From positions 18,546,592 through 18,610,591 of the forward strand of contig NC_135554.1 in NCBI RefSeq assembly GCF_964340395.1: a DNA stretch of 64,000 bases. The letters are read 5' to 3'. Numbering within the stretch: position 1 is the first letter of the stretch; every line of letters starts with the position of its first letter. The notes below the pieces were generated by a model. The model saw nothing but the letters and a program-made list of their open reading frames with translations, made no database searches and was not told the DNA's origin. Below are positions 12,013-21,640 of this stretch, piece after piece. The position numbers were made by a program, and so were the translations under genes. This DNA comes from Glandiceps talaboti (Eukaryota; Hemichordata; Enteropneusta; Spengelidae).

Positions 12013-13945
12013 CTGTCAGCCATCATATGTGTCATGTACTTTTAGGGATGAGATCAGTAGTTCAATGTAGGATGAAAAATGAGATTCTTTTACTTAGGCC
12101 GCTTGTACGTCTGAGACAAACATCATTTCAAGTTTTGTTGCATTTTAACTAATCACTGAATGTTAGTCAACTTGTGTTCTGCAGTATACCAAGTTTCATC
12201 TGTTTCACTTGTCTAGTCACTTGTATGACTGTGTGTGTGTGTGTGGTGGGGGAGGTGTTGAGTATGAGTGGATGTGAGTGTGAATGTGGGTTTGGGGTGT
12301 GTGGTGGTATGTGTCACTACAAGTATGTGTGGCAAATAAAAAGGAGGTTGACATGAAGTAGTAGTTAATAGTCTGAATCATGTACAAAGTTACCAACTCA
12401 ACTCATTGAACTAATGTTGTGAAGCAAGACCAAGCTATGACTAACCATATCTATTTATTGCTTTATTTTTCATGCTGCATAGGAACCTCACGCTAGATAT
12501 AGTTTTATAGTTTCGCTGGTAAGCTTTATTCAAAACTTCATCTTTGTTAATCTCACTCAGTCACTTTATTTAATTTCACATGAATTTCCACGTTTTGTTA
12601 TGTATTAAAAGTAAAAAAGTAAATGACATTTTATTTTGATAGAAATTATTATATAAACATTTAGTTCTCATTCATTTTTTTTTTGTTCAACTTAGAAAAG
12701 GAGTCTTATAGTGATTCTAAGTTTAGAGTTGTACATTCTTCTCTGGATATCACAAAATGTAGTTTGAGAACGCTTACACCCACCTCATTTGCATGTTTCA
12801 TATTTCATGTTGCACATTTCCATTGGGTTTTTTTCCATTGCATGTGTATGTTTTTTCGCCATGATTGGGTACAGTTTGTTGTCGGCATGCAGCCAACATT
12901 TGTTTACATTACATGGTTAATTGGCAAGATTTCAATTGTTTTTCCACCAATGGGAAGGTGTTAGCGTTTGTAGTCACACACATTAGACTCTCCGATCACA
13001 GCCTGGCTACTTTCATTAAGTTGTCTGTTCATATGAGTTTGACCAATTTCTATATTTGTAAGGTCTATCGCATTATACAGTGCGCCCTCAATGGTTACTT
13101 TTTAGTTTCCACAAATGGTGAGAGTCCACTCATTGCAAATATAACCACATTTACAGTGAGTGAGCTTATGTGCCATTTGAAGAAGTTCTTTAGTAGCCTT
13201 AGAGGGGGGAGTACTGTATAGTACAAGGAGATTGGTTAATACTAAATGGTCAAACTGATGTACAACTTATGAATTTCTGCAAATGTCGAAAGCCCATTCA
13301 GTGAGAAAATAGCCATTTTCGCAGTGAGTGGGCTTTCACCATTTGAAATTGTTAAGTAACCATAGATGATGTACCATATTGTGCAAGGTGATTGGTCATA
13401 GCAAATGGTCAATATAACCATTAACAGACAATGTAGTGAAAATAGCCAGAGAAGTGCAATCCTCATTGAAAATCTCTTCCTGTAAGTTTGATATTTGACA
13501 TGAAACTTGCGTAGTCATTAAAATGACTCCCCAACTTGTGAATTGTAGCAAAATCTTTATGTTCAGCAATGTAGTCTAATCATTCAGTTATAAAAACAGA
13601 TATTTCCAATCATGCAGCAACTGATAACAGCAAAACACTGCTGCTGTTTTACTGCTAAAGAAAGTTTTGTCTTCCATGTATTTTTGGGCTTCTGCCTTCA
13701 TAACACTTTGTCATGTTTTTGTTTTCCACTTCTCAGCTTCAACTGTGAACAACAGAGGACAGGAGTCAAGGTATCCTCAGAGCAATCCTGGGTATCCTCA
13801 AAACAAGCCGGCTTACCCAGGGAACAAACCGGCCTTCCCAAACTTCCCTCACTTCAATCGACAAGATAAAGATAAAGTGAAAGAGTGGCAGCAGAAATAC
13901 AACCAATACAAAGGAAAAATGCCACAGCCTAATAAACCAGTTTGA
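4830..13945 (+). CDS. Secreted-type protein with EF-hand pair and three WAP domains (multi-exon gene, 5' end not seen)
   Basis: Eight exons join into one open frame of 1479 nt (492 aa plus stop): 4830-5067, 6211-6417, 6901-6981, 7672-7929, 8575-8733, 10102-10266, 11020-11181 and 13737-13945. Every junction has AG/GT sites and every joined intron is phase 1. The first visible exon starts in phase 0, so one or more upstream exons with the start codon and a presumed signal peptide are missing. Domain order is a helical Gln/Asn-rich segment, an Asn/Pro-rich linker, paired EF-hand-like loops, three WAP (four-disulfide core) domains, and a Pro-rich tail. WAP domains are small extracellular modules, often protease inhibitors or antimicrobial or matrix proteins; the EF-hand pair suggests calcium binding. 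The function of this combination is inference only. A CR1-like element ends 100 bp upstream, and the array of minus-strand genes is convergent with this gene. Confidence 0.85.
6211..6417 (+). CDS. WAP/EF-hand gene, exon B: Asn/Pro-rich linker
   Basis: A 207-nt exon (phase 1-1) between acceptor ctgtatag and donor gtaagg. The product is low-complexity, with [19 protein letters not shown] and [18 protein letters not shown], and one NVTG N-glycosylation sequon near the end. It is probably an extended extracellular linker. Confidence 0.75.
6901..6981 (+). CDS. WAP/EF-hand gene, exon C: short linker
   Basis: An 81-nt exon (27 codons, phase 1-1) between acceptor tccattttag and donor gtgagt. It encodes a Pro/Ser/Glu-containing linker ([20 protein letters not shown]) with no recognised domain. 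It is supported by frame continuity and good splice sites rather than by homology. Confidence 0.65.
7672..7929 (+). CDS. WAP/EF-hand gene, exon D: EF-hand pair
   Basis: A 258-nt exon (phase 1-1). The second loop, [12 protein letters not shown], fits the canonical 12-residue EF-hand loop, with D1, D3, N5, G6, D9 and E12. The first loop, [12 protein letters not shown], is a looser match, with D1, N3, D5 and an Asp at position 12. They are spaced like a normal EF-hand pair. The rest is a Pro/Glu/Val-rich spacer. The donor gtatag at 7930 is weaker than the others but keeps the phase. Confidence 0.8.
8068..8113. repeat. (ATCC)n microsatellite
   Basis: About eleven copies of the tetramer in the intron between exons D and E. 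Confidence 0.9.
8575..8733 (+). CDS. WAP/EF-hand gene, exon E: WAP domain 1
   Basis: A 159-nt exon (phase 1-1). It starts with EKPGMCP and carries the eight-cysteine WAP pattern: CP, GIC, EAC, DSC, KCC, GCG and LC, in the order and spacing of the four-disulfide core. It ends in a Pro-rich spacer ([10 protein letters not shown]). Acceptor tgtgtacag, donor gtaggt. Confidence 0.9.
8795..8975 (+). pseudogene. Possible relic WAP exon in intron E-F
   Basis: After an acceptor-like acag at 8791-8794 the sequence reads AKPGS, like the KPGxCP start of the real WAP exons. About 140 bp later it reads [12 protein letters not shown], like [11 protein letters not shown] of WAP domain 2. Stops and a missing CP motif show it is not functional. 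It looks like a decayed fourth WAP exon, but similarity is limited to two short patches and chance cannot be excluded. Confidence 0.3.
9094..9284. repeat. 43-bp minisatellite, about 4.4 copies
   Basis: Unit starts lie at 9094, 9137, 9180, 9223 and 9266. Each unit holds a block like agtcccatccaggttccc and a tgtctgtatat-like block, with a few differences between units. It lies in the intron between WAP exons 1 and 2. Confidence 0.85.
9484..9543. repeat. 30-bp tandem duplication
   Basis: Two copies of a 30-bp unit (ggcctagggagtcttttgca plus ten more bases) differing at one position, in the intron between WAP exons 1 and 2. Confidence 0.85.
10025..10073. repeat. (TTGA)n microsatellite
   Basis: About twelve tetramers, ending some 30 bp before the acceptor of WAP exon F. 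Confidence 0.9.
10102..10266 (+). CDS. WAP/EF-hand gene, exon F: WAP domain 2
   Basis: A 165-nt exon (phase 1-1) with acceptor cctatcag and donor gtaagt. It encodes [10 protein letters not shown] followed by [21 protein letters not shown], giving all eight WAP cysteines, then a short spacer IIEPVEGL. Confidence 0.9.
10539..10939. mobile_element. Fold-back (MITE-like) element
   Basis: Two arms of about 120 bp in opposite orientation (10539-10660 and 10812-10939) are roughly 80% alike. The outer ends read tcaattctcgctacctgcaa on the left and its near reverse complement on the right. The interior of about 150 bp is unrelated and has no ORF. No clear target-site duplication was seen. Non-autonomous DNA transposons of this shape are common in introns. 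Confidence 0.6.
11020..11181 (+). CDS. WAP/EF-hand gene, exon G: WAP domain 3
   Basis: A 162-nt exon (phase 1-1) with acceptor gatttgcag and donor gtaagt. It encodes [30 protein letters not shown], giving all eight WAP cysteines. It is closest to WAP domain 1 in the cysteine-rich half, which suggests exon duplication inside the gene. Confidence 0.9.
11824..12011. repeat. (TG)n microsatellite, interrupted
   Basis: Two long TG runs split by a variant stretch at about 11905-11948. The Val/Cys and His/Thr ORFs over it are artefacts of the repeat. Confidence 0.95.
13117..13412. repeat. Two diverged copies of a short hairpin-bearing repeat
   Basis: The segments 13117-13255 and 13278-13412 align along their length. 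Each starts with an aaatg(g)..g(a)agtcca/cccattca-like arm followed by its reverse complement (for example gtgagtgggctttcaccatt), then a shared tail with ggtgattggt..aaatggtcaa. Each copy could fold into a hairpin of about 20-bp arms. The pair looks like a small non-autonomous element present twice. It lies in the last intron. Confidence 0.5.
13737..13945 (+). CDS. WAP/EF-hand gene, terminal exon H: Pro-rich tail
   Basis: Acceptor ccacttctcag; phase 1 entry; TGA at 13943-13945. It encodes short imperfect repeats around [18 protein letters not shown], then a charged Lys/Gln-rich end ([16 protein letters not shown]). A Pro/Tyr/Asn-rich tail on a secreted Cys-rich protein fits a matrix or mucus role, but this is inference. 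Confidence 0.8.
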
Positions 13946-15445
13946 AAAGATTTAGTTTTATTGTCACAATTTTGTATAAAAATGATAATATGCATAGGTA
14001 GATTTTGTATACTTTTAAAAAAAACTAATCCTAAATAGACACTGCAGTGCAGATTGGCTGGGAAACCCTTACAGGTTTGTTGTGACATTGCTCCAGTTAA
14101 GTGATCGCCGATATACGTTGACCCTTTTTATGCTTTTATGCTTTGACACTTGATCAATGTTTTTCCAAATCTCTTAAAATCAGGCAAATGGTTAATATAT
14201 TCTTATGTGTAAAGTGTCACCTTTTTGGCTGTACTATTGGCAGTTATGCCAAGTCAGATTTATCAGTGTAATATTTGATATTCTATGTGTTGAAAACAAA
14301 AGTTAATTCCAACAGTGGAAACTTTCAGCTAACTAAGATAGACACAAACCAAAACTTCTGTTACAACATGTTGGTATAAACTATTAAATTGATGTTGGTT
14401 TTAATCACACTCACAGTAGGGTGGCATTTCTGATGACTTTTCTTGATCTTGCAGTGTACATTTTTGAGAGACTTCTAATTTTTACACTGTCTTGATTACA
14501 TTTTCTGTGCAACGAAGCACCGCTATCACTCACTAAGTTTTGTATATACTACCACATCAAACTAGTTTTAGTTTTTGTCTATCTCTGTAAACTGAAAGTA
14601 TGGTTTCCATGGCAGTACATGTACTACGTTTCTTGGTTCTTTAGGACAGTAGAGGAGTTGATTGCCTACTGTCAAATACAAACTGAAATCATAAGCTGTA
14701 CTGTAATTATTCAGAAAGCCTTGATATATCATTCCTTTGTACTTAACATTTAAAAAAAAAATAACTTTTCAAAATCTTGTACATTCTCTATGTTGTTCAT
14801 AGATGTTTGAAATCAGAGGTGCTTGCTAGAGTAACAAATCTGTGATGATGTCAACCTCAAAATTCTGTTCATATCATGTACGTATGTCTGGATGTGGTTC
14901 AAACAGTACAGTGGTTTTTGTGTGTACCTTATTTCTGATAGTTGTGCTTGTCAGATAGTCAAGGCTTGACAAATTATATTTTGGTGAAAGATGAAATGAC
15001 ATGTGTGACATATTATTCTGTAGATGTAAAAAAAAAAGACGATACCCGTTGTAATCTTCTGTGTGTGCAAATTGCAGAAACGTCCCAGGAATTATGAAAA
15101 AAAATAGAAACTATATATAAAATAGTATTAGATATTATTGTTGCAGAAATTGGAATTACATGTAAAGTATGGATATATCAAAAGTACAGAAGACCAAAAA
15201 AAAAAAAGATGTGTATTGATAGACACAGTTTTACAGCAAAATTTACATCTTCTCATGTATAGTGATATGTTATGTTCTGTTATATGTAGTCTTTTGTTTT
15301 AGTTTTTTATCTAATATTCAGATGGCTAATAGATGTCTGTGTACTAGATGTATGCACTGATAATAACAATGTATATTCTAGGGTTTTTTAGCGCAACTGA
15401 ACTGAGGTTCAGTTTGCTTTAGGCAACAGGTTTTGTCTGTCTGTC

Positions 15446-15477
<32 letters not shown>

Positions 15478-16511
15478 AACATAATCACTTGGCTAAAGTC
15501 CATGGGATGTTCCATTATCCTGTAGGGGTGTTTTCATGTTTGAAGTGTGTTCTCTCACTGTATGTGTATGTAAGACATTGGATTTCAGTTGTGCACATTG
15601 CCATTGGCAGTATTTTTATATGTATTGTCCTGCCTGCAAATCAAAAAATGAAAACCTTGCAGGTTGTTTGTTCATTGTTACATCAACCTAATGTGGTAGA
15701 TGTAATGCAATTCTTAATGTGTAGAATGGTGACCCCTTGTAGATACAAATTAACTGTGTTAGGGGGTCTAATCCTACCCCTCTCCCTAACCGAACTATTC
15801 AGAACTCCCTAAGTGGAATGTAAATGTGTATCTATTTGGATTGGAAAGCTCATCACTGTTCTTCACTTTCTCCTATATTGAATCATTGCATGTGAATAGA
15901 CTTTTTTTTTTTTCAACCCATCTAGATAAAAAAAATTGGATAGGAATGTGTAGACCAAAATGAGAAACATTTGATTTATGTTCTACTTATTTGGTGCTTT
16001 ATTTAACAATTTCTTTGAATGTGGTTTTATAATTTTGAAGTATAAAAATGGGTTGTTGTTGGAACTGAATTGTAAATGCAAGTTATATTATGTGTTATGT
16101 ATCCATCACATAGGATGAAACATGACAACACACAACTATTGTAAATCTTACAGAGATATGCTGTGATATGGACAATGCTATGGTGGTAGTAGTAGTAGTA
16201 GTAAGTGGAGTAGAGTTTCTATGAAGTTGTTGGAATATATAAGAGCCAATACCTCATAACAAACTTAACATTGACTTTTACTAGGATAACTATCACATCC
16301 ACAAGCCACACACACACAAGTCACACACACACACAGTATGCACGTACGTACATATGTATATATATATATATATACATACATTCATTATGTGTGTATGCAA
16401 GCCACACATGTGCACACATACGTAGTCAGTACGTACGTACGTACATTCATTTATGTGTGTATACATACAATCCATATACACATATGTACATACATACATA
16501 CATACATACAT

Positions 16512-16542
<31 letters not shown>

Positions 16543-17045
16543 CAGACAGGCATGCATTGCAGCATGCGAATGAACAGACAAACAGACAGACACACACACA
16601 CTAGCTCTGTGTTTTGAAATTATCAAAACTGATCATGTATATGTGGTAGTGATGTCTGGAATTTTCAAAGAAATGTTCATTCCTATGCCACAAAGATAGT
16701 ATTGTCCATTAATCATCAACTCTTTGTAAGACGTGCAAGTATAGTTATAATTTATCAAGAAGTTTGTTATAACAGAGATATTACAAAATTCAGTTTTTTG
16801 CATCAAGCCCAAAAAAAGGTCATTTTTGTGGGATATTTTGAACTATGCACTGTTTTGGTATATTGTATGTAAATGAGAGATGACAGATATACTTATTCTA
16901 TTTTTGTTCATTGCTGTGTGAAAAGAGTAGACAGTTCCTGATATTGTCTGTACAAATAATGTCATTTGGGTCAATTCTGTATAAATAAATGGAGCCGTGT
17001 AAATCATCAAATTGACTTGAAATAAAATGTTAATAAACACATTTA
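13946..17045 (+). other. Probable 3' UTR of the WAP/EF-hand gene
   Basis: No further coding exon is seen after the stop codon. The stretch is AT-rich with several A-runs and microsatellites (TCTG/TG near 15436-15476; mixed AC, AT, ACAT and ACAG near 16300-16600). Strong poly(A) signals cluster at 17021-17037. A roughly 3-kb 3' UTR is long but plausible. An earlier poly(A) site cannot be excluded, in which case part of this is intergenic. Confidence 0.45.
17021..17037 (+). terminator. Candidate polyadenylation signals
   Basis: Two AATAAA hexamers (17021-17026 and 17032-17037) lie downstream of the WAP/EF-hand stop codon and are the best-placed signals before the convergent gene array starts. 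Confidence 0.5.
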
Positions 17046-17234
17046 GGTGGTCTGCTTTCATGATGTGAATGTATGGAGGAGAAGTTCTATTATGGGATAG
17101 CAGTGTTATGGCAACACAATATTTTACTCTATAGTAATGTGATGATGATCTCTGGTAATGCAATCAGCTGCATCACTTAAAGTCTAGAACGTGCCAAAGT
17201 CTGCCGCCGCGGTAGCCCCTAGTGAAGCTGTGCA

Positions 17235-17248
17235 ACACCAGGTGGCGC
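17235..17248 (+). promoter_or_regulatory. CTCF-type motif between convergent genes
   Basis: The sequence acaccaggtggcgc matches 13 of 14 positions of the vertebrate/fly CTCF core CCASYAGRKGGCRS. It lies in a locally GC-rich stretch between the probable 3' end of the WAP gene and the 3' end of the first array gene. Binding is inferred from the motif only. Confidence 0.4.
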
Positions 17249-17939
17249 TGTTTATCGCAGAAGTTTTGGCACACTTGGCAAATGTATCCAGGTATACGTG
17301 TAGGCCTGTAGGGTAGCTTGGCCGTGTGTGTTACGATAAGCATCGAGAGAGTGTGGTGCATGGTGTGTGTGTGTGTGTGTGTGCGGATACGGTCGTATTC
17401 ACTGATAGTGTTCTGCTGAACCTCCAGCACCAGTCACGACCAATTCGTTATGAAACTGTCAAATCTGCCAGTGTATGCCTCAATCTGTTTTATTGCCATG
17501 CGTATTAACGAGTCAAACATGAAAATAACAATCTACCATGATATTGAGGTACAACTAATCTCAAGACTAAATCATACCACACCATTATGAGAGTATTTGC
17601 TGTGTAGTAATATAAGATGCATGATTTTCAAACTGGCATGGTATCAACAGCCATAATTGCCAATTTCATGATTCGATTTTCCAAATTGATAGGCAACAAT
17701 TTGAAATGATACATTTAGTTTGCGATTTTGTTAATAGCGTTCAATCAGCAAGTGAAAGCTGTGTAACATTCCTGATATTTTGGACGGAATATAGGGGAAT
17801 GATATCACCAATACAGCTTTCATTTCTACCCCTTTGCATTGTTTGCGTTGAATAAAAAACCGAATTTAAGTATATCATGCTTCTACGCCGTCATTGGTCA
17901 AAGTAGAAACACATTTAAGTTCAACCAGAATTCTGGATG

Positions 17940-18044
17940 TTACTTTGAATTGCACTTAATGCAAAAACACACCCCATTTTTACACGTGTAATGGCTTTTT
18001 GTTTCAAACTTCATGTTACATTTCATACAGAATTCGTTGTAAAT
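17940..18044 (-). CDS. Array copy 1, zinc module 2 terminal exon
   Basis: A 105-nt exon (34 codons plus TAA). It begins IYNEFCMKC after acceptor attttcag and ends GVCFCIKCNSK. All ligands of module 2 in the other copies are kept. Confidence 0.8.
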   Translation of the reverse strand: MYNEFCMKCNMKFETKSHYTCKNGVCFCIKCNSK

Positions 18045-20880
18045 CTGAAAATTAATAGAAAAGAGAGCAAGCTTAGCGTACAAATTTAACAGGAAAAATG
18101 ACTCCAATCTGACCTTCCAAAGATCTGTAAAGTACGCCAGGTCGGGGCGCCCTCTCGCATTGGCTAACCCTTTCCGAATCACGACCGTTGAGGGCGGAGC
18201 GACACGACGAACATTACAATCTATTTCGAATCAGGTACAGCATGAAAGATGTTTTGACCAAGCACAAATTCGTATATAACATATTTTACCTTAGATAAAC
18301 GTCAAAGTCGATAAAAGCTCGTATCAAATTTTACAACGAAGAGGTCTTGAAATACATCACCTACCATATATCTTGCACTACGTAATTGGTCCGCCAATTC
18401 TTGGTTTTCTGGTTCATAACATCTCCTACATTGGTATATACTCCCCTTACACTTATGATAACTTCCAGGTATTAAATGTACTTTGCATTTACTGCAGAAA
18501 CGGTTGTTTGGGTCAGGCTGTGAATCAACGATTAAAATATATAAATCGACATTTTTGCAATACTTTTATATTTTGATCATTATTTTGTCGGTGTACATAA
18601 TTTGTAAACTTTTACACTACTTATCCAAGTTATTGATTAACCATTGGTATATACATTTATATATTATTCCCCAATAATTTTCTTTCGTTCATCTGATGAA
18701 AACACGAGTGGCCTAAGTGGTCTTGTCACTACGAATCGCTAGATGACTAGGTATTGGAGTATTTTGCGGTGGCGCTAGAATGTTAACGTTAATTATACCT
18801 CCTCAAGCACAACTTTTATGAAAATAGGAAACACAAAAATTTAACTTGTGTCATAGAGACAGGTGACGGGTAACGACTCAGGGATGATCCATATTTTCAG
18901 TTCAAATTCAATAACTGGCTTGTGCAATTACATATTATTATTGCCATTACAACACCAAATTATAATGTATGATTATGATTATATTACGATGATACACTTG
19001 TTACCAGAAACAGTTACTAGTATGACAGTGCCAGCCAAAGAATTTACAACACTGTCGTCAGCTGTACTGACTGTCAACCAACAGATTGGTCGTATCGGTC
19101 AATAGCTACTAGTATTACTGCCGAATGATGTAGCTAGCTGAGCACGACGCCACCTAGTGGTAAGTGATATCTCAATATTATTTTCACTATGACCGCCGCC
19201 AAGGTGCAGATCATAAGCTCATGATATTTTCTGAATGTAAAGATCACTCAATCAACCAATCGTTACTAATGATGTGGATAACAGTTTATGGATACTTCCA
19301 GTGGGGTGGGGGTGGATTAGAACTCCATACATGATTATAATTACTTATTATCATAGACACTCGATCTGTATCCACCCCAAAGGAAAGTTTTTTGAAATTT
19401 TATATGAAAGGTATGTCCTTTCTTAAACCTGAGGACAATAAAAAGTACGCCTTTTCGCGCAGATCCTATCATTTTGTGTTTATGACAGTTGCGCCCCCGG
19501 CGGGGGTGGGGGATACTTACTCCAACTTTCGCAATCTTATCTTTAACTCCGCCTCCAACTTTTATGACAGCGTCCATAATCGGTCCAGCTGGTAGCATCA
19601 CAGTGAATATTGGTATTATTGGTCCTAGTGCGACTGGAAAAGAAATTTGAAGGATTGTATACGTAAGCAGGGAAGGGACAGTATTCATGCATGTTTATGA
19701 ATTAGATATGTATAACACTGATTGTTTTGAGCTATTATCGAATCCTACATTAAACATAAGACATACATTACACGTTCTTTACTACATTGTCATCTTTTTG
19801 CTATAATTATAATATTTCAATGCACTTGAGACAACGCTAACTCATAAAATGTACATTACACATGGGATAGCGATGAAATTTACATTATGTCTTCTTTGAA
19901 GGAACGAACCCTACTGCATGTAACACAGCTATGTGTTCATTCCCTACTCAATCTACATTCAGCAAGGTTACATGGACTGTAGATTCTATAGTTTAATCCC
20001 ATGGGAGCCAGGAGAGCTGACAAATTACTATAGATTGAAACGAAACCTCTTTAGTGGTTTCGGTTTTTTGTGTGTTTTTTTTGTCGGTTTTTTTTTTTTT
20101 TTTTTGGGGGGGGGATGCGGAATTGTGACTTCTGCATATAGGAAAACATATACTAATTCTTGATACTGCGAAACAGTCATTATTGTTGATACTGATTTGT
20201 GATTACTCTATTGCTGATGTTTGTCAATATTTATTATTTATCCACTGTTTTTTGTTTGTTTGTTTTCGTAAACAAAACTAACTGAGCCTGAGCGCCCTTG
20301 AATTATGAACCGACAAACAGTTTCTGTGAAGTAGTTGAAAATATCAGATTTGGCCAAACATGACCTCCCCCCCCCCCCCCACACACACACAAACACAAAC
20401 ACATACACATACAAACACACAACGTCCATTGAAGGTATCAACGGAAACAGAAACAGGTAATATTATGGAACAGTTGGTATAAATATTTATAGATTCAAGC
20501 TACTGTGAGAACATAGACCGTCACCGAATTGAAAGACAGGTACGGACAGGTAACAAGCACCAAATTATACCACTGTGTGCCATAATCTACGGGCAAAACA
20601 TACCCATACTTCTCCAACGTTTATGAATTAACTATTGAAGTGTAGCATAATATTCCAGGCTTTCACCGTGGAAACCGCCGGGGCGGTCGCGCTGCATGCA
20701 GATTTCATGATCTGCAATTAATACTACAAACAAGACCTATAATTGTTAATAGTAAACGTAACGTACAAAGTGTACTACGGTGGTAAAATTATAAACTCTC
20801 TACAGATACCTGACAGGTTCTTCAGGAAATGTCTCCGTTCTGAAACCCTGGTCCACACTGACTCGGCAGGTTGGCAACTG
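17940..20880 (-). CDS. Array copy 1: double zinc-module protein (divergent member)
   Basis: Minus-strand exons, 5' to 3': 20880-20810 (tentative helix exon, ending SERRHFLKNLS), 19633-19521 (GPIIPIF...GGGVKDKIAKVG), 18517-18365 (first zinc module) and 18044-17940 (second zinc module and TAA stop at 17942-17940). Module 1 is RFCSKCKVHLIPGSYHKC then YQCRRC; module 2 is EFCMKC, KSHYTC, GVCFCIKC. Both have CxxC - 8 or 9 residues - H - 1 or 2 residues - C, then a later CxxC, so zinc binding is likely. Introns are phase 1, 0 and 0, as in the other copies. Module 1 has a shorter inner loop and a longer C-terminal extension than the other copies, so this is the most diverged copy. No start exon was found. 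A candidate poly(A) signal is at 17494-17489 (minus). I do not recognise the family. Confidence 0.65.
18365..18517 (-). CDS. Array copy 1, zinc module 1 exon
   Basis: A 153-nt phase 0-0 exon (51 codons) with acceptor gattcacag and donor gtaggt. It carries CSKC, H-K-C and CRRC. Alignment to module 1 of copies 2-7 keeps every Cys/His ligand, although overall identity is clearly lower. Confidence 0.75.
19147..19160 (-). promoter_or_regulatory. CTCF-like motif in copy 1 intron
   Basis: Minus-strand CCACTAGGTGGCGT, 13 of 14 to the CTCF core. Counterparts at the same place in other copies are 25210-25223 (full match), 30617-30630 and 36564-36577 (weaker). It lies in the intron between module 1 and the hydrophobic exon. 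Confidence 0.35.
19521..19633 (-). CDS. Array copy 1, hydrophobic/amphipathic exon
   Basis: Acceptor tcttttccag, donor gtaagt, 2 nt plus 37 codons. It begins with a hydrophobic run (ALGPIIPIFTVMLPAGPI) and continues into a Lys/Gly-rich segment (KVGGGVKDKIAKVG). The same exon in copies 2, 3, 4 and 6 keeps the pattern IxIF...P...KxxGGxxKDKI. It could be a membrane-contacting segment, which is inference. Confidence 0.7.
19850..19985. other. Conserved noncoding block shared by array copies
   Basis: This block (core at about 19897-19985, containing ggaacgaaccctactgcatg) is nearly unchanged in copy 3 (about 31425-31560), copy 4 (about 37378-37515) and copy 6 (about 48690-48835). It is more alike between copies 1 and 6 than their coding exons are. 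It lies in the intron upstream of the hydrophobic exon. A short plus-strand frame is open in all, but no complete exon is convincing. It may be a regulatory element. Confidence 0.45.
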
Positions 20881-21309
20881 CTGATCACGATATAAGCACT
20901 TCTTTGTAAATAATCTGATAGAATATTATATTTATACCAATGGATGTAAATACAGTGTTAAACTCTTGCCCAACTATTCTGCTAATATGTGATTTAGGGT
21001 GATAAAGTTCATGAAAATCTCGAAGGTCAATGACGTATTGTTACACGCAAAAACTTAGCAGGGCAAAGGTAGAGTGATTGAACATTGAAACATAGTGGTA
21101 TAGTTGATAAATGCATCGTTTATTAATAAGTGTACGATGAAACAATTAAAATACATTAAATTTGTGATGTCAACGCGAGATATATTTTTCCGAAATAAGA
21201 CTTGCACGTGTTATTTCCTTTAATAATTAATTGTTTACATTGAAATAGTCAATTAATCGCAAAATAAACCATATATATTGGATTCTAGTACGCTTCTGTT
21301 TCGTCGTCT
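20881..21309. other. Upstream region of copy 1, no exon found
   Basis: AT-rich sequence with homologous counterparts in copies 2-5. The promoter and start exon of copy 1 should lie here or further upstream. No ATG exon with a good donor was found on the minus strand. Confidence 0.4.
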
Positions 21310-21640
21310 ACTCTAGCTAGTCTAGTCATGTCGAGTCTCTATTCTAGTCTGGTCTAGTCTAGTCTAGTCTAGTCTAGTGTAGTGTAGTGTAGTGTAGTGT
21401 AGTGTAGCGTAGTGTAGTGTAGCGTAGCGTAGCGTAGCGTAGCATATTGTAGTGCAGTAGAGTCCAGTCCAGTCTAGTTTAGTCTAGTCAGTGCAGTGCA
21501 GTCTAGACTACAAATGTAGTCTAGTGTAGTGTAATGTAGAGTAGTGTAGAGCAGCGCAGCGCAGTGTAGTGCAGTCTAGTCTATTCTCTAGTCTAGGGTT
21601 ATACCATTGAGTGTAGTGTAGTGTAGTGTAGTGTAGTGTT
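21310..21640. repeat. Pentanucleotide satellite (TCTAG/TGTAG family), copy 1 flank
   Basis: Blocks of tagtc, tagtg and tagcg pentamers in runs, with occasional mixed units. The same type of tract occurs once per array unit. Confidence 0.9.

Noticed and set aside
17173-17430. Minus-strand frame with a CQVC...H...H pattern resembling a C2H2 finger
   Set aside because: Spacing (8 residues between CxxC and the first His) does not fit the C2H2 consensus, no splice context joins it to the array gene, and it overlaps a TG repeat.
18705-18785. tRNA-Ser-like stretch (gtggcctaagtggtc)
   Set aside because: Only the D-arm resembles a tRNA; there is no T-loop consensus and no closing acceptor stem.
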